Shown here: piece by piece, positions 7,647 to 14,506 of the stretch | Numbering within the stretch: position 1 is the first letter of the stretch | How the letters are laid out: every line of letters starts with the position of its first letter | Assembly: GCA_050260215.1 (NCBI GenBank) | Contig: JBLNBU010000046.1 | Span: 1 to 31,814 of the forward strand | Direction of reading: 5' to 3' | Length of the DNA stretch: 31,814 bases | Source of the DNA: JBLNBU01 sp050260215 | GTDB lineage: Bacteria; Pseudomonadota; Alphaproteobacteria; Rhodospirillales; Magnetospirillaceae | Notes under the pieces: generated by a model | Seen by the model: only the letters and a program-made list of their open reading frames with translations | The model's database searches: none | Told to the model about the DNA's origin: nothing | Program-made: the position numbers and the translations under genes

Positions 7647-8047
7647 TGAACGCCATGGAAAACCTCGAAATCCGCGCAACCGAGCGTTCCCCCGAAGTGC
7701 GGTTCGACGCCGGGGCGCGGGTGCTGTCGTTGCGGGGCGAGTCCTATCCGGAAGACGCCTCGACGGTGTTCGGCCCCATCTTCTCGTGGCTGGAAGGCTT
7801 CCTTGCCCGCCCGGCCGCCCCGCCGGTGCGCGTCGAGTTCGAACTGATCTACTTCAACAGCTCGAGCGCCAAGGCGCTGATGAACATCTTCCTGCTGCTC
7901 GAGAAGGCCGCCACCGCCGGCACGCCCGTCACCGTCGAGTGGCGCTACACCGCCGACGACGAGACCATGAAGGAATTCGGCGAGGACTTCGCCGAGGACC
8001 TGGAACACGTCGCCTTCACCCTGGTGGAACTGCCTGCGGGCGCCTGA
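7646..8047 (+). CDS. siaC: SiaC-family regulatory phosphoprotein (DUF1987)
   Basis: 133 residues with the SiaC/DUF1987 core: LSLRGESYPEDASTVFGPIFSWLEGFL, then FELIYFNSSSAKALMNIFLLLEKA (N71-S74 in the N-[ST]-S-S motif), then VTVEWRYTADDETMKEFGEDFAED. In P. aeruginosa the phospho-site is a threonine (T68) in the equivalent motif; here the candidates are serines S72-S74 (alignment from memory). In the known system the unphosphorylated protein binds and activates the cyclase SiaD. Here the gene is ATGA-coupled to siaB-like upstream and to a histidine kinase downstream (8047), while siaA and siaD homologues are absent from the neighbourhood. The kinase may therefore be its output or input (inference). 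Confidence 0.85.
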   Translation: MNAMENLEIRATERSPEVRFDAGARVLSLRGESYPEDASTVFGPIFSWLEGFLARPAAPPVRVEFELIYFNSSSAKALMNIFLLLEKAATAGTPVTVEWRYTADDETMKEFGEDFAEDLEHVAFTLVELPAGA

Positions 8048-9054
8048 TGGCCTTCAATCTCTTCGATGCCGAAGACCGCCTGCTCGAAGAGGCCGAGGCC
8101 CTGCGCCGCAGCCTGGCCGATGCCGCGCCCGAGCTGCGCGCCGGCGTCGACGGGCTGATCGAGGCCTTCCGCCGCAGCGTGCGCGAGCAGCGCCGGCTGG
8201 TGAAGGTTTCGGACCGCCTGCAGGCCCAGTTGGGTGCGGCCAACCAGGAACTGGCCAAGCGGCGCGCCGAGGCCGAGGACGCGTTGGTGCGCCTGCGCGA
8301 GACCCAGGAGTCCCTGGTGCAGTCCGAAAAGCTGGCCTCGCTGGGCGGGCTGGTCGCCGGCGTCGCCCACGAGATCAACACCCCCGTCGGCATCGCTTTG
8401 TCGTGCGCCTCGCATCTCGCGGACGCGGTGCAGGACATCCGCACCAAGTTCGAGGCCGACGACGTCGCCGTCGACGATTTCGAGCGGTTCATGGAGACCG
8501 CCGCCGACACCTCGCGCCTGGTTCTGGCCAACTGCGAGCGCGCCGCCGGGCTGATCCGCAGCTTCAAGCAGGTGGCCGTCGACCGCACCAGCGCCGAGCG
8601 CCGCCGCTTCGACCTGGCCCTGGCCATCAACGAGACGCTCGCCAGCCTGGGCCCCGGCCTGCGCCAGGGCGGCCACGCGGTCGAGGTGGACTGCCCGGCC
8701 GGCATCGTCGTCGACGGCTATCCGGGCGCGCTGTCGCAGATCCTGACCAACCTGGTGATGAATTCGCTGGCCCACGCCTTCGATGCGGGCGAACGCGGCC
8801 GCCTGGCGGTCACGGTGACCACGCCCGACGACGCCACGGTGCGGCTGGTCTATGCCGACGACGGCAAGGGCATTCCCGCCGAGTACCGCGGCCGCATCTT
8901 CGATCCGTTCTTCACCACCCGGCGCGGCAGCGGCGGCACCGGGCTCGGCCTGCACATCGCCTTCAACCTGGCCACCGGCCCCATGCGCGGCAGCCTGGCC
9001 CTGGAACCGGCCGCCCAGGGCACCGCCTTCGCGCTGACCTTCCCGCGGAGTTAA
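8047..9054 (+). CDS. Soluble histidine kinase coupled to siaBC
   Basis: 335 residues with no membrane segment and no recognisable PAS or GAF domain. The N-terminal about 100 residues are strongly helical and charged (LLEEAEALRRSL... VSDRLQAQLGAANQELAKRRAEAEDALVRLRETQESLVQSEKLASLG split over a long coil). The HisKA box has H108 in GVAHEINTPVG. A HATPase domain follows with N-box NLVMNSLAHAF, G1 box DDGKGIPAEYRGRIFDPFFTT and G2 box GGTGLGLHIAFNL. It is joined to siaC-like by an ATGA overlap. No response regulator follows: the gene ends tail-to-tail with the hydrogenase operon, with 4 bases overlapping. In the Sia system SiaC docks on a helical stalk of the cyclase; the coil here could be the equivalent docking site (inference). 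Confidence 0.88.
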   Translation: MAFNLFDAEDRLLEEAEALRRSLADAAPELRAGVDGLIEAFRRSVREQRRLVKVSDRLQAQLGAANQELAKRRAEAEDALVRLRETQESLVQSEKLASLGGLVAGVAHEINTPVGIALSCASHLADAVQDIRTKFEADDVAVDDFERFMETAADTSRLVLANCERAAGLIRSFKQVAVDRTSAERRRFDLALAINETLASLGPGLRQGGHAVEVDCPAGIVVDGYPGALSQILTNLVMNSLAHAFDAGERGRLAVTVTTPDDATVRLVYADDGKGIPAEYRGRIFDPFFTTRRGSGGTGLGLHIAFNLATGPMRGSLALEPAAQGTAFALTFPRS

Positions 9055-9602
9055 GCCGGGGCCAGCAGTGCCTCGCGGGCCAGCGCCACGGCATCCGGCA
9101 CCGCCGCGGCGACCGCGGGCGACAGGCCCTGGCCGGCGGTGAAATCCTTGCCCTCGATGCCGATGACCACCACCGAGGCGGGCAGCTTGCCCAGCCGGCG
9201 GGCCAGGGCGATGCCCTCGGCGACGCCGAAGACGTGGCTGCCCTTGGGCAGCAGGCCGGCCGGCAGGTCGACGGCCGAGGCATCCCAGCGCCCCACCGTG
9301 CCCGCAGGCGCCCCCGAGCAGCTGGCGTCCACCAGCACCAGGCGGGCGCAGCCCTGCCAGCGCTCCATCAGGTCGGTGCCCTCGCCATGATGGACCAGTG
9401 TGACGACGCCGGGCATGTCCCCCAACGCCTCGACCACCGCCGGCCCGACGCCGTCGTCGCGGCGAAAGGCGTTGCCGATGCCGATCACAAGGGTGCGTGC
9501 GGTGCCCTCCCCCAGCGAAGCCGGGGGAGGGTTGGACGTGGAAGCGGTCGGCCGCCCCCTCCCCCGGCTCCGCCGGGGGAGGGTGAGGGTGGGGGCACTC
9601 AC
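9051..9602 (-). CDS. Hydrogenase maturation protease (HybD/HyaD family)
   Basis: Endopeptidase expected to trim the large subunit after nickel insertion. The conserved domain starts at TLVIGIGNAFRRDDGVGP and holds the three expected nickel ligands: D in RRDDGVG, D in LVLVDAS and H in KGSHVFG (about D50, D92 and H123 counted from GTG 9602). Two starts are possible. GTG 9602 forms a GTGA overlap with the large-subunit stop and gives 183 residues, but it includes about 35 low-complexity residues (LTLPRRSRGRGRP, NPPPASLGEGT) encoded by two palindromic repeats. GTG 9488 gives 145 residues but cuts into the first beta strand. I favour 9602, meaning the repeats are translated. It is the last gene of the hydrogenase operon. 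Confidence 0.78.
   Translation of the reverse strand: MSAPTLTLPRRSRGRGRPTASTSNPPPASLGEGTARTLVIGIGNAFRRDDGVGPAVVEALGDMPGVVTLVHHGEGTDLMERWQGCARLVLVDASCSGAPAGTVGRWDASAVDLPAGLLPKGSHVFGVAEGIALARRLGKLPASVVVIGIEGKDFTAGQGLSPAVAAAVPDAVALAREALLAPA
9505..9531. repeat. Palindromic element copy, 9-bp arms
   Basis: CCCTCCCCC (9505-9513) and GGGGGAGGG (9523-9531) flank a 9-base loop. These arms are the same as those of the palindrome at 3687-3718. On the minus strand the element lies just upstream of the conserved part of the hydrogenase protease and is in frame with it. Confidence 0.75.
9557..9583. repeat. Palindromic element copy, 12-bp arms
   Basis: CCCTCCCCCGGC (9557-9568) and GCCGGGGGAGGG (9572-9583) are exact reverse complements around a TCC loop. 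This copy is 25 bases from the preceding one. The pair forms a composite element between the large-subunit stop codon and the conserved domain of the protease. Confidence 0.8.
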
Positions 9603-10894
9603 CCGCGATCGACTTCCAGCTTCAGGAAGTGGGTCGCGCACGAGATGCAGGGGTCGTAGTTGCGGATGGCCTGTTCGCAGCGCCACTTGATCTCGTCGTC
9701 GGACTTGGCAAGGTTCTGCTGCACCACCTTCCACAGGTCCAATTCGATGACCTTCTGGTTCTGGGCAGTGGGCGGGATGATGCGGGCGTCCTCGACGCTG
9801 CCGTCCTTGGCGATTCGGTAGCGGTGATAGCAGATGCCGCGCGGGGCCTCGGTGCAGCCGTGGCCTTCGCCGGCGCGCACGGGGGCCTCCACATACGGCC
9901 GGTCCGGCTCCTCCCAGTTCTCGACGATGGCCAGCGCGTCGATGCACACCTGCACCAGTTCGACCGAGCGCACCACGATGGACTGGAAGGGGTTGCGGAC
10001 CTCCTTCCCCAGGCCGGCGGCCTTGGCGGCGTCGCGGGCGACCGGGTTCAGCTTGTCGTGGTTGAGGTTGTAGCGCGCCAGCGGGCCGACGTGGTGATGG
10101 CTGCCATCCTTGGCGACACCGTGGAGCGCGTTGGACCACGGCACGTGCTCCTCGTCCACGTGCTTGAGGAAGTCGCGCACGGGGATGTCGAGGCCCTTGG
10201 AGGTGACCAGCCGGCCTTCGTGGATGGCGTACTCGTCGGGGTGACGCAGCGCCATGAAGTTGTAGTCCTGCACCACGTCGGGGAAGTCGAAGCCACCCAC
10301 CAGCTTGACCGTGGCCAGGCTGGTGTCGATGGCCCACTTCAGCTCGTCGGCCAGGGCCTTCTTCAGCTCCTTCTTGCGCGGGGTCTTGTAGAAGCCGCCG
10401 ACGCGCAGGCCGATGGGATGGATGGCGCGCCCGCCGATCAACTCCAGGATCTCGTTGCCGATCTTCTTCAGGCGCAGCGCCTGCTCGACCAGCGGACGGT
10501 TGGCGGCGGCCAGTTCCAGCGCGTCGGCCAGGCCCAGGAAGTCGGGCGCGTGCAGCATGTAGACGTGCAGCGCGTGGCTTTCGATCCACTCGCCGCAATA
10601 GACCAGGCGGCGCAGGTCGCGGATGGGCTTGGTCACGGTGATACCCAGCGCATCTTCCATCGCCTGGGATGCACCCATCAGGTACGCGACCGGGCAGATG
10701 CCGCAGATGCGCGCCGTTATGTCGGGCACCTCGGAATAGTCGCGGCCGCGCAGGAAGGCCTCGAAGAACCGCGGCGGCTCGAAGATGCCGAAATGCAGTT
10801 CGGTGACCTTGCCGTCACGCACCTTGACGGACAGCGAGCCCTCGCCCTCGACACGGGCGAGCGCCTCGACCTTGATGACGCGGCTGTCAGCCAT
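9599..10894 (-). CDS. hydA: [NiFe]-hydrogenase large (alpha) subunit, group 3b-like
   Basis: 431 residues carrying the Ni-Fe active site. The L1 motif is RICGICP with C64 and C67; the L2 motif is DPCISCATH with C416, C419 and H422. Nine residues (FLKLEVDRG) follow the last histidine, the usual cleavage point of the maturation protease, so a very short C-terminal peptide is expected. The N-terminus (VIKVEALARVEGEGSLSV) is typical of cytoplasmic group 3 enzymes. The start at 10894 overlaps the small-subunit stop by 8 bases. With the FAD/NAD(P) and Fe-S subunits it should form the alpha-beta-gamma-delta sulfhydrogenase-type complex, which exchanges electrons between H2 and NADP(H) or NAD(H). The symbol follows the archaeal HydBGDA naming; hyhL is the alternative. 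Confidence 0.93.
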   Translation of the reverse strand: MADSRVIKVEALARVEGEGSLSVKVRDGKVTELHFGIFEPPRFFEAFLRGRDYSEVPDITARICGICPVAYLMGASQAMEDALGITVTKPIRDLRRLVYCGEWIESHALHVYMLHAPDFLGLADALELAAANRPLVEQALRLKKIGNEILELIGGRAIHPIGLRVGGFYKTPRKKELKKALADELKWAIDTSLATVKLVGGFDFPDVVQDYNFMALRHPDEYAIHEGRLVTSKGLDIPVRDFLKHVDEEHVPWSNALHGVAKDGSHHHVGPLARYNLNHDKLNPVARDAAKAAGLGKEVRNPFQSIVVRSVELVQVCIDALAIVENWEEPDRPYVEAPVRAGEGHGCTEAPRGICYHRYRIAKDGSVEDARIIPPTAQNQKVIELDLWKVVQQNLAKSDDEIKWRCEQAIRNYDPCISCATHFLKLEVDRG

Positions 10895-11663
10895 GGCTTT
10901 CGCTCTCCTTGCGGAACGCCTCGGCGTTGGCGTTGAAGCTGCGGAACAGGCGCTGCACGTCGCGGCCGTCCTTGCCCAGCTCGCGGAAATGCGCCGCCAG
11001 CGCCGCGGTGTTGGGGGTCTCCATCGGCCCGAAGCAGCCGAAGCAGCCGCGGTCCTTGCCCGGGCACAGGGTGCCGCAGCCGGCCTGGGTCACCGGGCCC
11101 ATGCAGGCGGTGCCCTTGGCGACCATGCGGCAGACGATGCCCTTCTGCTTGCACTCGATGCATTCCGAGTGGTGCGGGATCGACGGCTTGCGGCCGTTCA
11201 AGGTGGCGTTGAGCACTTCGAGCAGCTGGTACTTGCTGATCGGGCAGCCGCGCAGCTCGAAGTCCACCGGCACGTGGTCCGAAACCGCCGTCGAGGTGGT
11301 CAGGGTGTCGATGTATTCCGGATGCGCATAAACGCAGCGGATGAAGTCCTTGACGTTCTTGAAATTCCGGAGCGCCTGGATGCCGCCGGCGGTGGCGCAG
11401 GCGCCGATGGTGATCAGGGTCTTCGACGCCTTGCGCACCTCGCGGATGGCGGCGACGTCGTGGGGAGTGGTGATGGACCCCTCGACCAGCGAGACGTCGT
11501 AGGGCCCCTTCTCCACCTTGCGGGTGGCCTCGAGGAAGTACGAGATGCGCACCTCCTCGGTCAAAGCCAGCAGCTCGTCCTCGCAGTCCAGCAGGGTCAG
11601 CTGGCACCCGTCGCAGGACGAGAACTTCCATACCGCCAGCTTCGGTCGCTTGCGCTCGGCCAT
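10887..11663 (-). CDS. hydD: [NiFe]-hydrogenase small (delta) subunit
   Basis: 258 residues. The proximal 4Fe-4S cluster ligands are C17 and C20 (SSCDGCQLT), C89 (GACATAGG) and C140 (RGCPI). The C-terminal third holds eight more cysteines (C168, C171, C178, C187, C196, C200, C207, C210), enough for two further 4Fe-4S clusters. There is no twin-arginine signal peptide, so the enzyme is cytoplasmic, as expected for group 3. The gene sits 4 bases after the gamma subunit and overlaps the large subunit by 8 bases. It passes electrons from the Ni-Fe site to the FAD/NAD(P) module. The F420-hydrogenase small subunit and the NuoB-type 20 kDa subunit are relatives, but the context rules them out. Confidence 0.92.
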   Translation of the reverse strand: MAERKRPKLAVWKFSSCDGCQLTLLDCEDELLALTEEVRISYFLEATRKVEKGPYDVSLVEGSITTPHDVAAIREVRKASKTLITIGACATAGGIQALRNFKNVKDFIRCVYAHPEYIDTLTTSTAVSDHVPVDFELRGCPISKYQLLEVLNATLNGRKPSIPHHSECIECKQKGIVCRMVAKGTACMGPVTQAGCGTLCPGKDRGCFGCFGPMETPNTAALAAHFRELGKDGRDVQRLFRSFNANAEAFRKESESHG

Positions 11664-11667
11664 GGCT

Positions 11668-12504
11668 TTACAGCTCCCTTACCAGCAGGCGGTCGGCGAT
11701 GCGGTCGTAGCGGAACACCGGACCGTCCTTGCAGACGAAGTCGGGGCCCCACTGGCAATGGCCGCACAGGCCGCAGCCGCACTTCATGTTGCGCTCCATG
11801 GACAGCCAGATGGCCGACTTGTCCATGCCCTTCTTTTCCAGGGCCTGGGCGGCGTAGCGCATCATCACCTCGGGCCCGCAGACGAAGGCGGTGGTGTGCT
11901 GGGGATCGAAGCCGCCCTTGCTGATAAGGGTGGTGACCACGCCGACGTTGCCGGCCCAGCCTTCGGTGGCGCGGTCGACGGTGACCAGCACCTCCATGTC
12001 GAAGCGGCCGCGCCACTTCTCGACTTCCTTGCGGAACAGGATGTCGTCGGGGGTGCGCGCGCCGTACAGCACCATCACCCGGCCGAAGCGCTTGCGCTCG
12101 GCCATGGCCTGGTAGATGGCCGGCCGCAAGGGGGCCAGGCCGACGCCGCCGGCGACGAACACAAGGTCGTGGCCATAGGCCTGCTCGACCGGCCAGGCGC
12201 TGCCGTAAGGCCCGCGCACGCCGATCACCTCGCCCGCCTTCATGGCGTCGAGCGCGGCACTGACCGTGCCCACCGCGCGGGTGGTGTGGACCAGCACCTT
12301 GTGGTCGCCCGGGTCGCCCGAGATCGAGATGGGGATCTCGCCGACGCCGTAGACGTAGAGCATGTTGAACTGGCCGGGGCGGAAGCGGAATTCGCCCTTC
12401 TCGACCGGAACCATCTCCATGGTGAAGGTGTCGGACAGCTCGCGCTTGACCTTTTCGATGCGGAAGCGCCGCGGCAGCATGGGGTCGGGAGGAAGCGCGG
12501 TCAT
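11668..12504 (-). CDS. hydG: Hydrogenase gamma subunit, FAD/NAD(P)-binding with 2Fe-2S
   Basis: 278 residues of the ferredoxin-reductase fold. An FAD-binding barrel holds FRPGQFNMLYVYGVGEIPISIS (about 40-62). The NAD(P)-binding Rossmann part starts at VFVAGGVGLAPLRP (115-128) and ends in FVCGPEVMMRYA. A C-terminal cysteine cluster (C242, C244, C247, C250, C258, in KCGCGLCGHCQWG) matches the 2Fe-2S site of this family (DHOD electron-transfer/sulfhydrogenase gamma). It moves electrons between NAD(P)(H) and the Fe-S chain. The start ATG at 12504 overlaps the previous stop (ATGA), which fixes the start although the frame stays open further upstream. This subunit is what makes the enzyme NAD(P)-linked; which of the two cofactors it prefers cannot be read reliably here. 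Confidence 0.92.
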   Translation of the reverse strand: MTALPPDPMLPRRFRIEKVKRELSDTFTMEMVPVEKGEFRFRPGQFNMLYVYGVGEIPISISGDPGDHKVLVHTTRAVGTVSAALDAMKAGEVIGVRGPYGSAWPVEQAYGHDLVFVAGGVGLAPLRPAIYQAMAERKRFGRVMVLYGARTPDDILFRKEVEKWRGRFDMEVLVTVDRATEGWAGNVGVVTTLISKGGFDPQHTTAFVCGPEVMMRYAAQALEKKGMDKSAIWLSMERNMKCGCGLCGHCQWGPDFVCKDGPVFRYDRIADRLLVREL

Positions 12505-13235
12505 CAGCCCACCTTCTTCGCCGAAGTCTTCTTCGCCGCCTTGGCCTTGGGCTTGGCCGCCTTCGCCGCCTTGGGCTTGGCCGCCTTGGGCTTCTTGTCC
12601 TTCTTGTCCTTGGCCGGCTTCTTGTCCTCGGCCAGCGCCTTCACCCGCTCGGGCTTCGACGCGCCCAGCTTGGCGGCCGGGCTGCGGTTCGAGCCCTTCG
12701 AGCCGGCAACGGCGCGCACCACCTCGACCTTGGGCTTGGTCGGCGTGCGCGCTTCCAGCGCGGCGCGGGCGCCGGGGCCGTACAGGTCCAGCATCTGCAG
12801 GCGGGCCGAATGCAGCCGGTGGGACATGACCACCATGAAGCGGCGCATGACCTCGTAGCCCAGCGCCGGATCCTTGTCCATCTTGGCGCGCAGGCACTTG
12901 CCGTCGAACGAGATGGCGCGCACCAGGGTGTTGGCGCGGGCGTCGAAGGTCGAGCGGAAGGGGGCGACTGCCCACGACCAGCCGAACACCTCGCCCTCGG
13001 CCACCGTCTCGACGATGATCGGCGGCTGGCCGGGGATGTCGACCTCGACCGCCACCGAGCCGGCGCGGACCAGGTAGAACTTGTCGGCGGCCTGGCCCTC
13101 GCGGACGATGAACTCGCCGGCCTCGAAGCGTTCGTTGGCGGCACAGCCGACCAGCAGCGTGCGCAGCTTGTCACCAATGCCCTGGAAGAACGGGTGTTCG
13201 TCGATGATGCGCCCCAGGTTTTCCATCTGGACCAT
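12504..13235 (-). CDS. Cyclic-nucleotide-binding-fold protein with Lys/Ala-rich tail
   Basis: 243 residues. Residues about 8-150 form a CRP-type cNMP-binding barrel (FFQGIGDKLRTLLVGCA, FEAGEFIVREGQAADKFYLVRAGSVAVEV, GEVFGWSWAVAPFRSTFDARA). The phosphate-binding cassette is non-standard (GWSW instead of GELAL), so binding of cAMP or cGMP is uncertain. There is no CRP-type HTH domain; instead the C-terminus from about 180 is disordered-looking, with 18 lysines in the last 39 residues and KPKAAK/KAAKPK repeats like histone H1. It sits between the beta and gamma subunits, 2 bases after one and overlapping the other. cNMP-domain proteins are known beside group 3b hydrogenases. The role may be regulatory or structural in the complex (inference); the tail could bind nucleic acid or an acidic partner. 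Confidence 0.85.
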   Translation of the reverse strand: MVQMENLGRIIDEHPFFQGIGDKLRTLLVGCAANERFEAGEFIVREGQAADKFYLVRAGSVAVEVDIPGQPPIIVETVAEGEVFGWSWAVAPFRSTFDARANTLVRAISFDGKCLRAKMDKDPALGYEVMRRFMVVMSHRLHSARLQMLDLYGPGARAALEARTPTKPKVEVVRAVAGSKGSNRSPAAKLGASKPERVKALAEDKKPAKDKKDKKPKAAKPKAAKAAKPKAKAAKKTSAKKVG

Positions 13236-13237
13236 GG

Positions 13238-14362
13238 CTATTTCCCCTTCTCGCTGGCCTTGACGGCGCGCACTTCCTCGGTGATGTCGATGCCGACCGG
13301 ACACCAGGTGATGCACCGGCCGCAGCCGACGCAGCCCGACGTGCCGAACTGGTCGTGCCAGGCCGACAGCTTGTGGGTGATCCACTGGCGATAGCGCGAA
13401 CGGGCCTCGTTGCGGATCGAGCCGCCGTGGATGTAGCTGAACTCCACCGAGAAGCAGCTGTCCCAGCGACGCCAGCGCTCGGCATTGTCGCCCTTGAGGT
13501 CGGTGACGTCCTCGACCGTCGAGCAGAAGCAGGTCGGGCACACCATGGTGCAGTTGCCGCAGGTCAGGCACCGCTTGGCCACGTCGTCCCAGCGCGCATG
13601 CTCGGGCTTGGCGGCCAGGGTCTTGGCGGCGGCGGCGTCCATCTTCTTGGTGAACTTGATCTTGCCCACCCGCTCGATGGCGGCGTTGGCGTCGTCGATG
13701 GAGGCGGTCGGCGCCTTCAGCGCCTTGACCATCTCGAGCCCGCGCTCGCTGCCGGCCTGGACCACGAACAGCTCGCGCGCCGGCAGTTCGACCAGCTTGA
13801 GGTCGAAGCCGGCCTTGACCTCGGGTCCCGTGCCCATCGAGGCGCAGAAGCACATCTCGCCGGCTTCGCCGCATTCGACGGCGACGACGAAGGCCTCGCG
13901 CCGGCGACGCTGGTAGCCGGAATCGCCGTAGGCCTTGTCGCCGAACACCCGGTCCTGCACCGCCATGGCCGCCAACTCGCAGGCGCGCACGCCGATGAAG
14001 GCCATGGGCGCCTCGGGCTTGTCGGGGGGCAGGATGTCGAATCCGGCCTTGGACCGCTTGGCGGCGAACAGCTTCTGGCGGGGCGGGAACAGGAAGCGCT
14101 TCCAGCCCTGCGGGCTGACGGTATAGCCGAACAGGGCTCCGTCCTTGCGCTTCTTCAGGCGGTAGTGGCCGCCCCGCTGCTCGTCGCCGAGGCCGGCGGG
14201 CATGTCCTTGGTGGAGGAGATGTCGTCATAGACGACGGCGTCGTCGACCACGGTGGGGCCGATGACCCGGTACCCCTTCTTGGCCAATCCGACGATGAGG
14301 CTGTCGAGGCCTCCCCTGTCGAGCACCACCAATCCGACGGGCGGCGCGTCCATCCCAGGCAT
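13238..14362 (-). CDS. hydB: Hydrogenase beta subunit, two 4Fe-4S clusters
   Basis: 374 residues. Two 4Fe-4S motifs lie in the C-terminal half: C265, C268, C271, C275 (CLTCGNCTMVCPTCFC) and C344, C347, C350, C354 (CVGCGRCITWCPVG). Extra cysteines occur at 128, 164, 171, 173, 278, 280 and 303. The N-terminal part matches the sulfhydrogenase beta/anaerobic sulfite reductase A-type fold (FLFPPRQKLF, FIGVRACELAAMAVQDRVF). It carries electrons to the gamma subunit or an external ferredoxin and, in archaeal relatives, supports elemental sulfur reduction. It is the first gene of the operon. The ATG at 14362 has AAGGGGG just upstream, and a promoter-like pair is found at 14399-14427. Confidence 0.92.
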   Translation of the reverse strand: MPGMDAPPVGLVVLDRGGLDSLIVGLAKKGYRVIGPTVVDDAVVYDDISSTKDMPAGLGDEQRGGHYRLKKRKDGALFGYTVSPQGWKRFLFPPRQKLFAAKRSKAGFDILPPDKPEAPMAFIGVRACELAAMAVQDRVFGDKAYGDSGYQRRRREAFVVAVECGEAGEMCFCASMGTGPEVKAGFDLKLVELPARELFVVQAGSERGLEMVKALKAPTASIDDANAAIERVGKIKFTKKMDAAAAKTLAAKPEHARWDDVAKRCLTCGNCTMVCPTCFCSTVEDVTDLKGDNAERWRRWDSCFSVEFSYIHGGSIRNEARSRYRQWITHKLSAWHDQFGTSGCVGCGRCITWCPVGIDITEEVRAVKASEKGK

Positions 14363-14398
14363 TCGGTCCCCCTTCTTCCTTGGGCAAGGGTATGGATG

Positions 14399-14427
14399 AT
14401 CCTACACCCCGGAACAAGACTCGCCAA
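14399..14427 (-). promoter_or_regulatory. Candidate sigma-70-type promoter of the hydrogenase operon
   Basis: On the minus strand TTGGCG (14427-14422) and TAGGAT (14404-14399) are separated by exactly 17 bases; each matches 4 of 6 consensus positions. The predicted transcript start (about 14391) leaves a leader of about 30 bases with a good ribosome-binding site. Two TTGTGA motifs upstream (14440-14435 and 14471-14466, minus strand) are 31 bases apart and could be half-sites for a CRP/FNR-type regulator. Confidence 0.4.
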
Positions 14428-14469
14428 CCGCCTATCACAATCCACGACCTTGAGTAGGAGGAATGTCAC

Positions 14470-14499
14470 AAAAAGAAAGGGGCCCATCGTTCTTTGGGC
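14470..14499 (-). terminator. Intrinsic terminator of the membrane metalloprotease gene
   Basis: Minus strand, 8 bases after the stop codon at 14507: a GCCCA/TGGGC stem (14499-14495 with 14486-14482) closes an 8-base loop and is followed by CCC and then a pyrimidine run TTTCTTTTT. The stem is short, so efficiency may be modest. It separates the protease from the hydrogenase operon on the same strand. Confidence 0.55.
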
Positions 14500-14506
14500 G
14501 CAGAAA

